Below are positions 1 through 8,393 of a stretch of DNA of 64,000 nucleotides, one piece after another (within the stretch, counting starts at the first letter, position 1; each line of letters opens with the position of its first letter). Origin of the DNA: Streptomyces pilosus (GTDB taxonomy: Bacteria; Actinomycetota; Actinomycetes; Streptomycetales; Streptomycetaceae). Location of the stretch: contig NZ_BMTU01000010.1 in the NCBI RefSeq assembly GCF_014649835.1, positions 186,001-250,000 of the forward strand. Reading direction: 5' to 3'. The notes beneath the pieces were generated by a model. The model made no database searches and was not told the origin of the DNA. It saw only the letters and a program-made list of their open reading frames with translations. The translations under genes were made by a program, and so were the position numbers.

Positions 1-1206
1 ACGGGCCGCGTGGCCCTGGCTGACGAGGGTGCGGTGCACACCGCCCCCTGACGGTGCGCCGGGGCGGTCGCCGCCGCGGGCCTCGATCGCCTCCTGGAGC
101 ATCCCCTCGGCCCGGGCGACGACGGGGCCGGGAGCGAAGCGGCGGGCGTTGTCCAGGGCCGCCCTGCCCATGCGCCGGCGCAGTTCGTCGTCGCGGACCA
201 GGCCGAGGAGCGCCTCGCCGAACGCTGCGCTGTCGCCGACCGGCACCAGCCGGCCGTCCTCTCCGTCCTTGATGATCTCCCGGGGGCCGTGGGGGCAGTC
301 GGTGCTCACGAAGGGCAGTCCGCAGCGCATCGCCTCGACGAGGGTCATGCCGAACGGCTCGAAGTCGGAGGCGGCGACGCCGATGGAGCCCTTGACCCAC
401 TCGGCTTCCATGGGCGTCGCCGCCCCCATGAGGAAGACGTTGTTCCACAGCCCGAGTCTCTCGATCAGGCCGCGCAGCCGGTCCTGCTCCTCCCCCTTGC
501 CGTAGATGCGCAACTGCCAGTCGGGGAACTCGGCGGCGACCCGGGCGAACGCCTCGATGATCAGGTCGAACCGCTTGACGGGCACCAGCCGGCCGGCCGC
601 CACCACGACCTTGGCGGTGCCGTCGGCGGTGGGCAGGACGGGGTCGGGCACGCTGTTCGGCAGGGCCTCGACCCGCACCCCGGGCAGTCGCATCTTGCGC
701 CGGTAGGAGGCGGCGTCGGCCTCCGTGACGGTGGTGAGCACGTCGAGCCCGCGGTAGGCGCGGCGCAGCGCGGTGCGCAGCGCGGGCGAGTGGTTGTCGA
801 GCGTGAGGTGTTCCTGACCGACGCGTGCGACGTGCCGGGGGGCCTGGACGGCGAGGTGCACGTTGAGCCCGGGCCGGGTGCCGATCACCACGTCGGCGGG
901 GGTGTCCGCGAGGGACTCGGCGATCCGCCGGTCCGTCAGCTCGCTGTACTGGCGGTGACGGTACTCGGCGGCGGGGAACACCTGGGCCGGTCTTCGGTGC
1001 AGGGGGTGGTCCCGCTCCCGGCGGAGATCCACCAGCGCCCGCAGCCGCACGCCCGGGTGCGGAGTGAGATGGGGGTGCTCCCGGTGCCGTAACACCGAGA
1101 CGATCTCCACCTCGTGCCGTTCGGCGAGTGCGCCCGCCAGATTGAACGTGGTGGTGATCGTGCCTCCTATCCCGTAGGCGTTGTGGATCAGAAAGGAAAC
1201 CTTCAT
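1..1206 (-). CDS. Glycosyltransferase family 4 protein (3' end outside window)
   Basis: GT-B fold retaining glycosyltransferase that would move a sugar from a nucleotide donor to an unknown acceptor in the cytoplasm. The N-terminus MKVSFLIHNAYGIGGT is the usual glycine-rich start of the acceptor half. The C-terminal half holds the donor-site signature EPFGMTLVE (E-x7-E), preceded by GRLVPVKRFD, the usual start of the GT4 domain. 402 codons are visible without a stop and the gene runs off the left edge, so only the C-terminal tail is missing. The ATG at 1206 is the first codon of the conserved N-terminus. No partner gene is visible on its 3' side; upstream lies a separate cupin gene on the same strand. 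Family is clear; substrate cannot be told. Confidence 0.9.
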   Translation of the reverse strand, partial: MKVSFLIHNAYGIGGTITTTFNLAGALAERHEVEIVSVLRHREHPHLTPHPGVRLRALVDLRRERDHPLHRRPAQVFPAAEYRHRQYSELTDRRIAESLADTPADVVIGTRPGLNVHLAVQAPRHVARVGQEHLTLDNHSPALRTALRRAYRGLDVLTTVTEADAASYRRKMRLPGVRVEALPNSVPDPVLPTADGTAKVVVAAGRLVPVKRFDLIIEAFARVAAEFPDWQLRIYGKGEEQDRLRGLIERLGLWNNVFLMGAATPMEAEWVKGSIGVAASDFEPFGMTLVEAMRCGLPFVSTDCPHGPREIIKDGEDGRLVPVGDSAAFGEALLGLVRDDELRRRMGRAALDNARRFAPGPVVARAEGMLQEAIEARGGDRPGAPSGGGVHRTLVSQGHAAR

Positions 1207-1270
1207 GGCGGTCAAGACCCCATGCCGGCTTCACGCGTTGTCTGCTGTTACCACTTCGTTGTCGTGATGA

Positions 1271-1681
1271 TCATGTCCGTGCCGCCGGGTCGCCGTGCCC
1301 GATCCGCATGCCGGGGCGCCGGCGGTGCACGGTGAGATACGTCAGCCCGTCGGGGCCCGCGGCGAGATCGCGGGTGGAACCGTGCGGGAGCCAGGTCAGG
1401 GTGCCGGCGGCGAGCGGGTGCGGGCCGTCGGGAGCGGTGAGGGTCCCGTCGCCCCCGAGGACCAGCAGGAGCACGTCGAGTTCGGGTTCGCGGTGGGTCT
1501 CGACCCGGTGTCCCGGCGGCAGGCGCACGACGTTGGCGTCGAGTTGCCGGCCGGGCTCCGCGAGCCGCCACAGGGCCCCGGCGGACGTGTCGCCGGGCGC
1601 GGCGGCCAGGCCGGCGGTGTCGCACAGGATCCGTGGGAGGGGGAGGTCCGCGTCCGGTGTGCCGCTGCCTTCCGACGTCAT
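1271..1681 (-). CDS. Small cupin-fold protein
   Basis: 136-aa protein with a single cupin-like beta-barrel: PGHRVETHREPELDVLLLVLGG matches the metal-binding first cupin motif (HxH/E spacing) and LTWLPHGSTRDLAAG the second. Such stand-alone cupins are often sensors or simple metal-dependent enzymes; nothing here fixes the substrate. A longer frame opens to 1852, but ATG 1681 is preceded by AGGGGAC and the residues upstream of it are low-complexity Arg/Pro, so the shorter form is chosen. It lies between the glycosyltransferase and a divergent membrane protein gene, as a single gene. Confidence 0.75.
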   Translation of the reverse strand: MTSEGSGTPDADLPLPRILCDTAGLAAAPGDTSAGALWRLAEPGRQLDANVVRLPPGHRVETHREPELDVLLLVLGGDGTLTAPDGPHPLAAGTLTWLPHGSTRDLAAGPDGLTYLTVHRRRPGMRIGHGDPAART

Positions 1682-2040
1682 GAGTGTCACCGTCCCCTGT
1701 GCACATACGCGCGGCTGCCCGGGTGCGCTCCGCGGGGACGAACCTAGCACCGCGGGTGGGCGGGTCCGGCACCGCGGCCGGGCGGGCGCGGCGCCGCGCC
1801 GTCTCGCCGTGTCTCCGTCCGCCGGCGCGTACGGCCCGCCGGACGGGACCACTCGGGACGGGCGGGAGCGGTTGCGGCCCTCCCGGCCCGCGTGGCCGCA
1901 TCGGGGGCGGTGAGCGGCCCGGCCCTCTGTCCCCCGGTTTTCACGCTGTGCGATGATCCTGCCCCCGGGGCCCCCGGGGATCCGGCCGTGGGACGAGGCC
2001 GACGTGGGCCCCCGGACGGCTGCGAGAGGAATGAGGGACC

Positions 2041-2541
2041 GTGACCGCGCAGAGCCCGGACGCCGGCGGATCGCCGGACGAGCACGACGGCGTGCCGTCC
2101 GTGCCGGAGGACGTCTGGCAGCGGTTCCTCACCGACACCGAGCACGCCATCCGCGCCACCGCGCCGAAGGAGCCCCCGGCGTACCGGCGCACGGCCGGCA
2201 CGGGGGCCGGCATACCCCTGGAGGACGACGGCGCCCCGGCACCGGTCGGGGACCTGTGGTGTCCCGACGACCCGTGGCAGGGCCCGGCCTGGCGGGACCT
2301 GGACCGCGGCGGCAAACTGCGCCGTACCGGACGCGTGGCGGGCACGGCGGCCGCGATCGCACTGGCGCTGGGCGCGTGGTCCCTGCTGTCCACCGGCGGG
2401 GGCACTCCGGTCGAGGGGCCCGGCGGCGACACCGTGCTGCAGCAGTCGGAGGTGGCCCCGGCGGATGTGCCGACGGGCGTGCCGGAACCCTCCGGACCGG
2501 TCACCCCGTCCCCGTCCGGCCCCGCCGTCCAGGCCGGTTGA
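2041..2541 (+). CDS. Small single-pass membrane protein, unknown function
   Basis: 166-aa protein that I do not recognise beyond being Streptomyces-like. The N-terminal ~100 residues are acidic and hydrophilic (cytoplasmic), with WQGPAWRDLDRGGK before one hydrophobic helix around residues 101-118 (VAGTAAAIALALGAWSLL); the remaining ~45 residues are Pro/Ser/Val-rich and extracytoplasmic. The start is GTG at 2041, preceded by GAGAGGAATGAGGGACC, a suitable ribosome binding site. It converges on the phosphoglucomutase gene, with an imperfect stem-loop between the two stops. Confidence 0.7.
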   Translation: MTAQSPDAGGSPDEHDGVPSVPEDVWQRFLTDTEHAIRATAPKEPPAYRRTAGTGAGIPLEDDGAPAPVGDLWCPDDPWQGPAWRDLDRGGKLRRTGRVAGTAAAIALALGAWSLLSTGGGTPVEGPGGDTVLQQSEVAPADVPTGVPEPSGPVTPSPSGPAVQAG

Positions 2542-2542
2542 G

Positions 2543-2577
2543 GCGCCCCGGGCCGCCCCTGGAGGCGGCCGGGACGC
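2543..2577. terminator. Imperfect stem-loop between convergent genes
   Basis: A GC-rich hairpin with gcg/cccgg/ccgcc arms and small bulges sits two bases after the stop of the membrane protein gene and 15 bases before the stop of pgm. It can serve both converging transcripts. No U-tract, as usual for Streptomyces. Confidence 0.45.
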
Positions 2578-2592
2578 TCCCTGCGGCGATGG

Positions 2593-4233
2593 TCAGCCTT
2601 CCAGCGCCGCGAGGACCACGGCCTTGGCCTCCTCCTGCACGCGGCGCAGGTGGCCGGGGCCCTGGAACGACTCGGCGTAGATCTTGTACACGTCCTCGGT
2701 GCCCGACGGGCGGGCGGCGAACCAGGCGCTGTCCGTGGTCACCTTGATGCCGCCGATGGACGCGCCGTTGCCCGGTGCCTCGGTGAGCACCGCGGTCACC
2801 GGCTCGCCCGCGAGGGTGTCGGCCGTGACCTGGGCCGGGGAGAGCTTCGCCAGGCGGGCCTTCTCCTCGCGGGTGGCGGGGGCGTCGATGCGCTCGTAGG
2901 CGGGCTCGCCGAAGCGCGCGGTGAGCGCCGCGTAGTGCTCGGAGGGCGTCTTCCCGGTGACCGCCGTGATCTCGGAGGCGAGCAGCGCGAGAATGATGCC
3001 GTCCTTGTCGGTGGTCCACACCGAGCCGTCCCGGCGCAGGAACGACGCCCCGGCCGACTCCTCGCCGCCGAAGCCGAGGGAACCGTCGACGAGACCGTCC
3101 ACGAACCACTTGAAACCGACGGGCACTTCGACCAGTTCGCGCTTCAGGTCGGCGGCGACCCGGTCGATCATCGCGGAGGACACCAGCGTCTTGCCGACGC
3201 CGGCCGCCGCGGGCCACCGCTCGCGGTGCGCGAAGAGGTAGCCGATCGCCGTGGCGAGGTAGTGGTTGGGGTTCATCAGCCCGGCGTCCGGGGTGACGAT
3301 GCCGTGCCGGTCGGCGTCGGCGTCGTTGCCGGTGGCGATGTCGAAGTGGTCGCGCCGGCCGATGAGGGACGCCATGGCGTACGGCGACGAGCAGTCCATG
3401 CGGATCCGGCCGTCCCAGTCCAGGGTCATGAAACGCCAGGTGGGGTCGGTGAGCGGGTTGACCACCGTGAGGTCGAGGCGGTGCTGTTCGGCGATCCGGC
3501 CCCAGTAGGCGACGGACGCCCCGCCCAGCGGGTCGGCACCGATCCGGACACCGGCCGCGCGGACCGCCTCCAGGTCCAGCACCTCGGGCAGGTCCGCGAC
3601 GTACGTGCCGAGGAAGTCGTAGCGGCCGGTCCCGGGCGCGGTGAGGGCGCGGGCGTACGGGATGCGGCGGACGTCCTTGAGGCCGCCGCGGATGAGGTCG
3701 TTGGCCCGGTCCTGGATCCAGCCGGTCGCGTCCGAACCCGCGGGTCCGCCGCTGGGCGGGTTGTACTTGAATCCGCCGTCGGCGGGCGGATTGTGGGACG
3801 GCGTGACGACGACGCCGTCCGCCAGACCCGTGGTGCGGCCCCGGTTGTGGGTGAGGACGGCGTGCGAGACGGCCGGGGTCGGGGTGTAGCCGTCGGCGCT
3901 GTCGATGAGCACCGTGACCCCGTTGGCCGCGAACACCTCCAGGGCGGTGACCCGGGCGGGCTCGGAGAGCGCGTGGGTGTCGGCGCCGAGGAACAGCGGC
4001 CCGTCGGTGCCCTGTCCGGCACGGTACTCGCAGATGGCCTGGCTGGTCGCGGCGATGTGGTCCTCGTTGAACGCGGCCGTCAGGGACGAACCGCGGTGTC
4101 CCGACGTCCCGAAGGCGACGCGCTGTCCCGGATCCTCCGGATCGGGGTGCAGCGCGTAGTACGCCGTGACCAGCCGAGCGACGTCGACGAGATCCTCGGG
4201 GCCGGCCGGGCCGCCCGCTCGCTCGTGCTGCAT
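2593..4233 (-). CDS. pgm: Phosphoglucomutase, alpha-D-glucose phosphate-specific
   Basis: Interconverts glucose 1-phosphate and glucose 6-phosphate through a phosphoserine, linking glycogen, trehalose and nucleotide-sugar synthesis to glycolysis. The protein is 546 aa, the length of the E. coli enzyme. The phosphoserine loop TPSHNPP is present with Ser at residue 146; the metal-binding loop appears as DADADRHG; the sugar-binding GGEESAG and the phosphate-binding RPSGTED near the C-terminus are intact. A longer frame extends to 4341, but ATG 4233 has a strong GGAGGA eight bases upstream and gives the family N-terminus. Monocistronic, convergent with the upstream-coordinate membrane protein gene. 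Confidence 0.97.
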   Translation of the reverse strand: MQHERAGGPAGPEDLVDVARLVTAYYALHPDPEDPGQRVAFGTSGHRGSSLTAAFNEDHIAATSQAICEYRAGQGTDGPLFLGADTHALSEPARVTALEVFAANGVTVLIDSADGYTPTPAVSHAVLTHNRGRTTGLADGVVVTPSHNPPADGGFKYNPPSGGPAGSDATGWIQDRANDLIRGGLKDVRRIPYARALTAPGTGRYDFLGTYVADLPEVLDLEAVRAAGVRIGADPLGGASVAYWGRIAEQHRLDLTVVNPLTDPTWRFMTLDWDGRIRMDCSSPYAMASLIGRRDHFDIATGNDADADRHGIVTPDAGLMNPNHYLATAIGYLFAHRERWPAAAGVGKTLVSSAMIDRVAADLKRELVEVPVGFKWFVDGLVDGSLGFGGEESAGASFLRRDGSVWTTDKDGIILALLASEITAVTGKTPSEHYAALTARFGEPAYERIDAPATREEKARLAKLSPAQVTADTLAGEPVTAVLTEAPGNGASIGGIKVTTDSAWFAARPSGTEDVYKIYAESFQGPGHLRRVQEEAKAVVLAALEG

Positions 4234-4384
4234 GTGCCCACTCCTCCGCATGGGTTGATTCTTCGCTTGCGGAGACATCTTTCCTCTTCGGAGCCGCACC
4301 GCGCGAGTGGGCCCGGCCGTGCCGGGCCCGGCTCCGCGCACCGCGGGCCGGATCGACCGTCCCCGGTCCGTCCCCCTCGCGGGA

Positions 4385-4813
4385 TCAGATCCGTCCGCCG
4401 GTCATCCGGGTGAGGGGGCCGTGGGTGTGGCGTTCCGCGCGGCGGCCCACCGCGTAGGAGGCGGCGGTCAGCGCGGTCAGGCCGGCCGCGGCACCGGCGG
4501 CGACGAGCCTGCGGTTGGCGATCACGGTCCAGGCGGTCTTGGCACCGGAGACGACCTGTCCCGAGGTGGCGACGACCGCGCGGCGGCCCGCCTCGACCCC
4601 CTTGGCCGCGGTCTGCGCGGCTCCGCTCGCCGCCTGTGCCGCGCGTCCGGCACCCGACGCGGTCGCCGACGCCGCGTCACTCGCCTTGTCGGCGGCGCCG
4701 CCCGCCGCCTTCCCGGCCGGAGCGGTCGCCTTCTCCGCGGCCTGCCGCGTCTTGGACGCGGCGGAGCGGGCGGTCGTCGTGGTCTTCTGGTTGGCGTTCT
4801 TCTGTTCACTCAT
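4385..4813 (-). CDS. Ala/Lys-rich membrane-associated small protein
   Basis: 142-aa protein: residues 1-85 are low-complexity Ala/Lys/Thr/Gly, likely helical and resembling histone-like or LEA-type tails; residues ~100-125 (RRLVAAGAAAGLTALTAASYAVG) form one hydrophobic helix; a short basic tail follows. No enzyme motif. ATG 4813 is chosen over the upstream in-frame ATG (4846) because MSEQ begins the hydrophilic region; the ribosome binding site is weak. Possibly a stress-related membrane protein given the neighbourhood, but that is inference only. Confidence 0.65.
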   Translation of the reverse strand: MSEQKNANQKTTTTARSAASKTRQAAEKATAPAGKAAGGAADKASDAASATASGAGRAAQAASGAAQTAAKGVEAGRRAVVATSGQVVSGAKTAWTVIANRRLVAAGAAAGLTALTAASYAVGRRAERHTHGPLTRMTGGRI

Positions 4814-5017
4814 GGACACCCGACTTGCCGCTGTCCTCCGTGGCAAACACGCCCTTTCGCACGGGCCGTTGGCCGCCGGTCCCGGGCACCGCCGGCCAAC
4901 GCGTCACGGGGCGGGAGGGTTTGGGGGCGGCCCGCGGGAGGGGGCGGCGCGGACGTGCGGCCGGGGGCGGGGTGTACGCCGTTCCGGGGACACCTGGGCC
5001 CCGCGGCCCGGGCGCAG

Positions 5018-5042
5018 GGCTGACCTCGCCCCCAGGGGGTAG
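5018..5042 (+). promoter_or_regulatory. Near-match to sigma-B promoter
   Basis: GGCT, 15 bases, GGGTAG on the plus strand, 49 bases before the start of the 49-aa gene at 5091. The sigma-B consensus of Streptomyces is GNNT-N14-16-GGGTA(C/T), so the last base of the -10 element is off. Weak. Confidence 0.3.
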
Positions 5043-5090
5043 GCGGAGTACCGCAGGCATCGCAGCGGACCCCCGCGGAGAGGAGCACCC

Positions 5091-5240
5091 ATGCCGAGCA
5101 TGATGGAGCGCATCAAGCAGTTCGCCAGGAGCCCCCAGGGACGGCGCACCGCAGAACAGGTGCGCAGGGCCGCGGCCGACCCCCGGCGCCGGGCCCAGGC
5201 GCAGCGTCTGCTGGGCAGGTTCCGGGGCGGTCACCGCTGA
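5091..5240 (+). CDS. 49-aa basic small protein
   Basis: Short gene: ATG 5091 with AGAGGAG seven bases upstream, 49 codons, TGA at 5238-5240. The product is strongly basic and helical (MPSMMERIKQFARSPQG at the start, then a run of Arg/Ala/Gln ending LLGRFRGGHR). It looks like a conserved small cytoplasmic or nucleic-acid-associated protein of Streptomyces; no domain can be assigned. Supported by a good ribosome binding site, third-position GC bias and a near-consensus sigma-B promoter upstream. It precedes the HATPase gene by 73 bases on the same strand. Confidence 0.7.
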   Translation: MPSMMERIKQFARSPQGRRTAEQVRRAAADPRRRAQAQRLLGRFRGGHR

Positions 5241-5313
5241 GCCCCGTCCCACCCCCGCGCACGGTCCGGCACGACAGGGCCGGGCCGTGCGACCGTGACC
5301 AGGAAGGACCACC

Positions 5314-5739
5314 ATGACCGGATCGTCGGTCCGCGCAGTGGGCTGGGCGCGCTCCCTGCCGCTGGACAGCGAGGTGAAGGCGGCCCGGGACTGGGCGCGC
5401 GAGCACCTCGACTCGCTGGGCTGGACCACCACCGCTCCCGAGGCGGTGGACGCCGTGCTGCTGACGGTGTCGGAGCTCGTCACCAACGCCCATCGGCACG
5501 CCCACAGCAACGCCCAGCTGATCATGACGTGGGACCAGCGGTGTCTGCACATCTCGGTGCACGACACCTCGGCCACCCTGCCGGCGCCCCGCGGTCCGAG
5601 CACCGAGCGGATCGGCGGACGCGGCATGTTCCTCGTCGACGCCCTCGCCGACGCGTGGGAGGCGCACCCCTGTCCCCACGGCAAGACCATCACGGCCTGC
5701 TTCCGCGGCCCCGGGGCGGCGGAACCGGTGCGCCACTGA
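5314..5739 (+). CDS. HATPase_c anti-sigma factor / serine kinase-like protein
   Basis: 141-aa stand-alone GHKL ATPase of the RsbW/SpoIIAB type, the kinase half of partner-switching systems: such proteins bind a sigma factor or phosphorylate a STAS antagonist. The N-box is SELVTNAHRHAH (residues ~52-63); the G2-like segment is IGGRGMFLVDALADAW (~99-114). The usual DxGxG G1 box is degenerate (HDTSATL), which is common in Streptomyces single-domain members. ATG 5314 has AGGAAGGA five to six bases upstream. It is followed by CbiZ, SpoIIE, B12-sensor and STAS genes on the same strand, the natural partners for such a kinase. Confidence 0.88.
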   Translation: MTGSSVRAVGWARSLPLDSEVKAARDWAREHLDSLGWTTTAPEAVDAVLLTVSELVTNAHRHAHSNAQLIMTWDQRCLHISVHDTSATLPAPRGPSTERIGGRGMFLVDALADAWEAHPCPHGKTITACFRGPGAAEPVRH

Positions 5740-5813
5740 CCGGCCCCCGTGCCGGGCGCACGGCCGCCCCGCCGTAGGATCGGCCGGTCCGATCCCGCAA
5801 GGAGCCCCGCCCG

Positions 5814-6491
5814 GTGACCGCCGTCCTCCCGCCTCCCCGCACCGCCGCCGTCACGCTCCCGCACCCGCGGCACCTGACCCGCGAGGAGGACGGCGACCGG
5901 CTGCACGCCCTGTTCTGGGCGGCGGGCCCGGGCCGGAGGATGATCAGCAGCGCGGTGCTCGGCGGCGGCATCGGCGAGCGTGCCTGGGTCCTGAACGCGC
6001 AGGTCTCCCACGGATACCGGCGCACCGACCCCGACCGGCACCTCGCCGGCCTCGCCGCCGCCGGCGGCGCCCGAGGACCGGGGGTGGGACTGATGACGGC
6101 GGCGGACGTCTCGGCGTACGCCCACGGACACGACGAGGGGGCGGACGCCTTCGTCACGGCCGGTGTCGAGGTGCGCGGCTGGGCCGCCGTGCCCGGCGCG
6201 GGCGGACCGCAGCCGCCGGGCACCATCAACATCGTCGCCGCCGTCCCCGTGCCGCTGACCGACTCCGCTCTGGTCAACGCGGTGGCCACGGCCACGGAGG
6301 CGAAGGTGCAGGCGCTGGTGGAGACCGGTCACGACTGTTCCGGCACTCCGACCGACGCGGTGTGCGTGATTGCCGTCACTCCCGTCGCCGGGGACGAGGC
6401 GCACGCGTTCGCCGGGCCCCGTTCCCTGTGGGGCGCACGGCTGGCCCGGGCCGTCCACCACGCCGTACGCAGGGCCGTGACGGTGCCTTGA
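5814..6491 (+). CDS. cbiZ: Adenosylcobinamide amidohydrolase (CbiZ family)
   Basis: CbiZ hydrolyses the aminopropanol amide of adenosylcobinamide or adenosylpseudocobalamin to adenosylcobyric acid, allowing salvage of incomplete or foreign corrinoids. The 225-aa protein carries the family signature: PGTINIVAAVPVPLTDSALV followed by NAVATATEAKVQAL and the SGTPTDAVCV segment near residues 180-190. Start is GTG 5814, with AAGGAG about 8 bases upstream. Placed between an anti-sigma-like kinase and a B12-sensor operon; the association of corrinoid salvage with a corrinoid-binding sensor is probably functional. No cobalamin riboswitch fits in the 74-base gap upstream. Confidence 0.9.
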   Translation: MTAVLPPPRTAAVTLPHPRHLTREEDGDRLHALFWAAGPGRRMISSAVLGGGIGERAWVLNAQVSHGYRRTDPDRHLAGLAAAGGARGPGVGLMTAADVSAYAHGHDEGADAFVTAGVEVRGWAAVPGAGGPQPPGTINIVAAVPVPLTDSALVNAVATATEAKVQALVETGHDCSGTPTDAVCVIAVTPVAGDEAHAFAGPRSLWGARLARAVHHAVRRAVTVP

Positions 6492-6691
6492 GGCCCCCGG
6501 TCGTGCGGGGTGGCCCCTCCCCCGGGCCCGGCGGGGGCGGCGCACGTACGGAAGCGCGTGGAGCACCGCGCGTGGGAGTCGCGTTCCGGGGTACGCAGCC
6601 GCCGGCGAGCACGCCGGCGCCCTGGTCGGTTGCTTTCGCGGTGACGGATGAGGGACCGTGGCAGCTGAACCGATTTCCCGGCAGAGAGGTG

Positions 6692-8353
6692 GTGGGGTGC
6701 GCACGACGCGTGCCTGCGCTTGTGATTCCTTCCCCCGGCTCCCCCGCCCACGCGCGCGCCACGGATCTCCGTGACGGGCCGTCGTGGCTGGACGCCCCCT
6801 ACCCGGTACTGGTCCTCGACGCGGACGGCACGCTCGCGGACCTGAATCCGGCCGCCCGGCACGTGCTGGCGGGCCATGGCGAGGAGAAGGGCGCGCGGCG
6901 TGACGGGGTGCCGGCCTGGCTGGCGGACGCGCACCGGGGCCTCACCGACGGGGCCGGCGGACCGGCGGCGGCGCCACCCGCCGCGGGGGAGATCGCCGGC
7001 CGGTTCTTCGAGGCGCACCCGGGTCCGGCCGCCGACGGGAGCGCCACCTGGTGGCTCGTCGACGCCACCGGCCGCCACGAGGCGGAGCGGTCCCTGCGCG
7101 GCGCCCGCAGACAGGCGGAGATACGCGCCAGGGTCTCCAGCACCCTGTTGTCGTCGCTGAACGTGCCGCGCTGCGCCGAGGTGGCCACACAGACGGCGTC
7201 GGAGCACCTCGCCGACGCGGCGCTGCTCGTGCTGCCGCCCGTCGGGCGCCGGTACGCGGTGACCCACGCGCTGCGCGGCGGACGCGCCGTGCACACCTCA
7301 CGCCGGATCGATCCCCGGGACGTACCGGGGCTGGCCGAGGCCCTCCAGGGATACCCCCCGGTGCCGGCGCGCTGGATCGATCCCGCGGCCCTCCCCGAGT
7401 GGGTGGTGCCGGCGGGCTTCGACGGAGCGGTCGGTTCCGTCATCGTCGCGCCACTCCCCGGTCACGGGGTGCCCGCGGGCGCGCTCGTCCTGCTCCGCTC
7501 CGGCACCGAGGATGCCTTCACCGCGGACGAGGAGGAGTTCGCACGCCTCTTCGCCGCCCGCGCCGGCGCCGCCCTGTCGGCCGCGCGCCTCTACAGCGAG
7601 CAGAGCGCGATCACGACCACGCTCATGCGGGAGCTGCTGCCGCCGACCCTGGAGAACGTGCACGGGGTGGACTACGCGGGGCGGTACCGCGCCGCCAGCG
7701 ACCACGAGCGCATCGGCGGTGACTTCTACGACGTCCACGCCGGGGCCGACAGCTCGCGGGAGACGTTCGTCGTGCTGGGGGACGTGGCCGGCAAGGGGCT
7801 CGAAGCGGCCGTCCTCACCGGGAAGATCCGCAACACGCTGCACGCGCTGCTGCCGCTGGCGTCCGACCACGAGCAGGTCCTCACCCTGCTCAACGGCGCC
7901 CTGCTCAGCTCGCACCACACGCGCTTCGCCACCCTGGTGCTGGCCTGCGTCAGGCGTGCGGACGACGGCCGGGTCCGGCTCCGGCTGACCAGCGCGGGGC
8001 ACATGCCCCCGCTCATCGTCCGCGCCGACGGACGCGTCGAGGAGGCGGCCACCCACGGCACCCTGGTCGGGGCGCTGCCGTCGATCTCGGTGCGGACCGC
8101 CGAGGAATGGCTCGCCCCCGGCGAGACGTGCCTGCTCTACACCGACGGCATCACCGAAGCCCGGGGCGGACCCCTCGGCGACGAGCTGTTCGGGGAGCAC
8201 CGGCTGCGGCAGGCCCTGAGGGAATGCGCCGGCATGCCGGGGGAAGCGGTGGTGGAACGGGTGCAGATGCTGGCCGCGCAGTGGCTGGGCACCGGCGCCC
8301 ACGACGACATGGCCACCGTCGCCGTCAGCGCGCCGCGCACGGCCCGCCGGTGA
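6692..8353 (+). CDS. PAS-GAF-SpoIIE type PP2C phosphatase
   Basis: Serine/threonine phosphatase that would dephosphorylate a STAS anti-anti-sigma factor. About 553 aa: a PAS-like sensor segment around 30-75 (DAPYPVLVLDADGTL), a GAF domain about 145-310, and a SpoIIE/PP2C domain from ~320 to the end with the metal-site motifs GGDFYDVH, VVLGDVAGKGLEA, YTDGITEA and HDDMATVAV. The frame is open to 6362 inside cbiZ, so the start is uncertain: GTG 6689, 6692, 6710 and 6722 are possible; 6692 is taken because GAGAGG precedes it. First gene of a run with the B12-sensor gene (40-base gap) and the STAS gene. Confidence 0.85.
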   Translation: MGCARRVPALVIPSPGSPAHARATDLRDGPSWLDAPYPVLVLDADGTLADLNPAARHVLAGHGEEKGARRDGVPAWLADAHRGLTDGAGGPAAAPPAAGEIAGRFFEAHPGPAADGSATWWLVDATGRHEAERSLRGARRQAEIRARVSSTLLSSLNVPRCAEVATQTASEHLADAALLVLPPVGRRYAVTHALRGGRAVHTSRRIDPRDVPGLAEALQGYPPVPARWIDPAALPEWVVPAGFDGAVGSVIVAPLPGHGVPAGALVLLRSGTEDAFTADEEEFARLFAARAGAALSAARLYSEQSAITTTLMRELLPPTLENVHGVDYAGRYRAASDHERIGGDFYDVHAGADSSRETFVVLGDVAGKGLEAAVLTGKIRNTLHALLPLASDHEQVLTLLNGALLSSHHTRFATLVLACVRRADDGRVRLRLTSAGHMPPLIVRADGRVEEAATHGTLVGALPSISVRTAEEWLAPGETCLLYTDGITEARGGPLGDELFGEHRLRQALRECAGMPGEAVVERVQMLAAQWLGTGAHDDMATVAVSAPRTARR

Positions 8354-8393
8354 GGTCCGCGACCAGCGGGAACGGCCACTGGAGGAGGACGGT

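Noticed and set aside
5740..5813. Cobalamin riboswitch upstream of cbiZ
   Set aside because: The 74-base gap is too short for the known class and shows no B12-box-like sequence.
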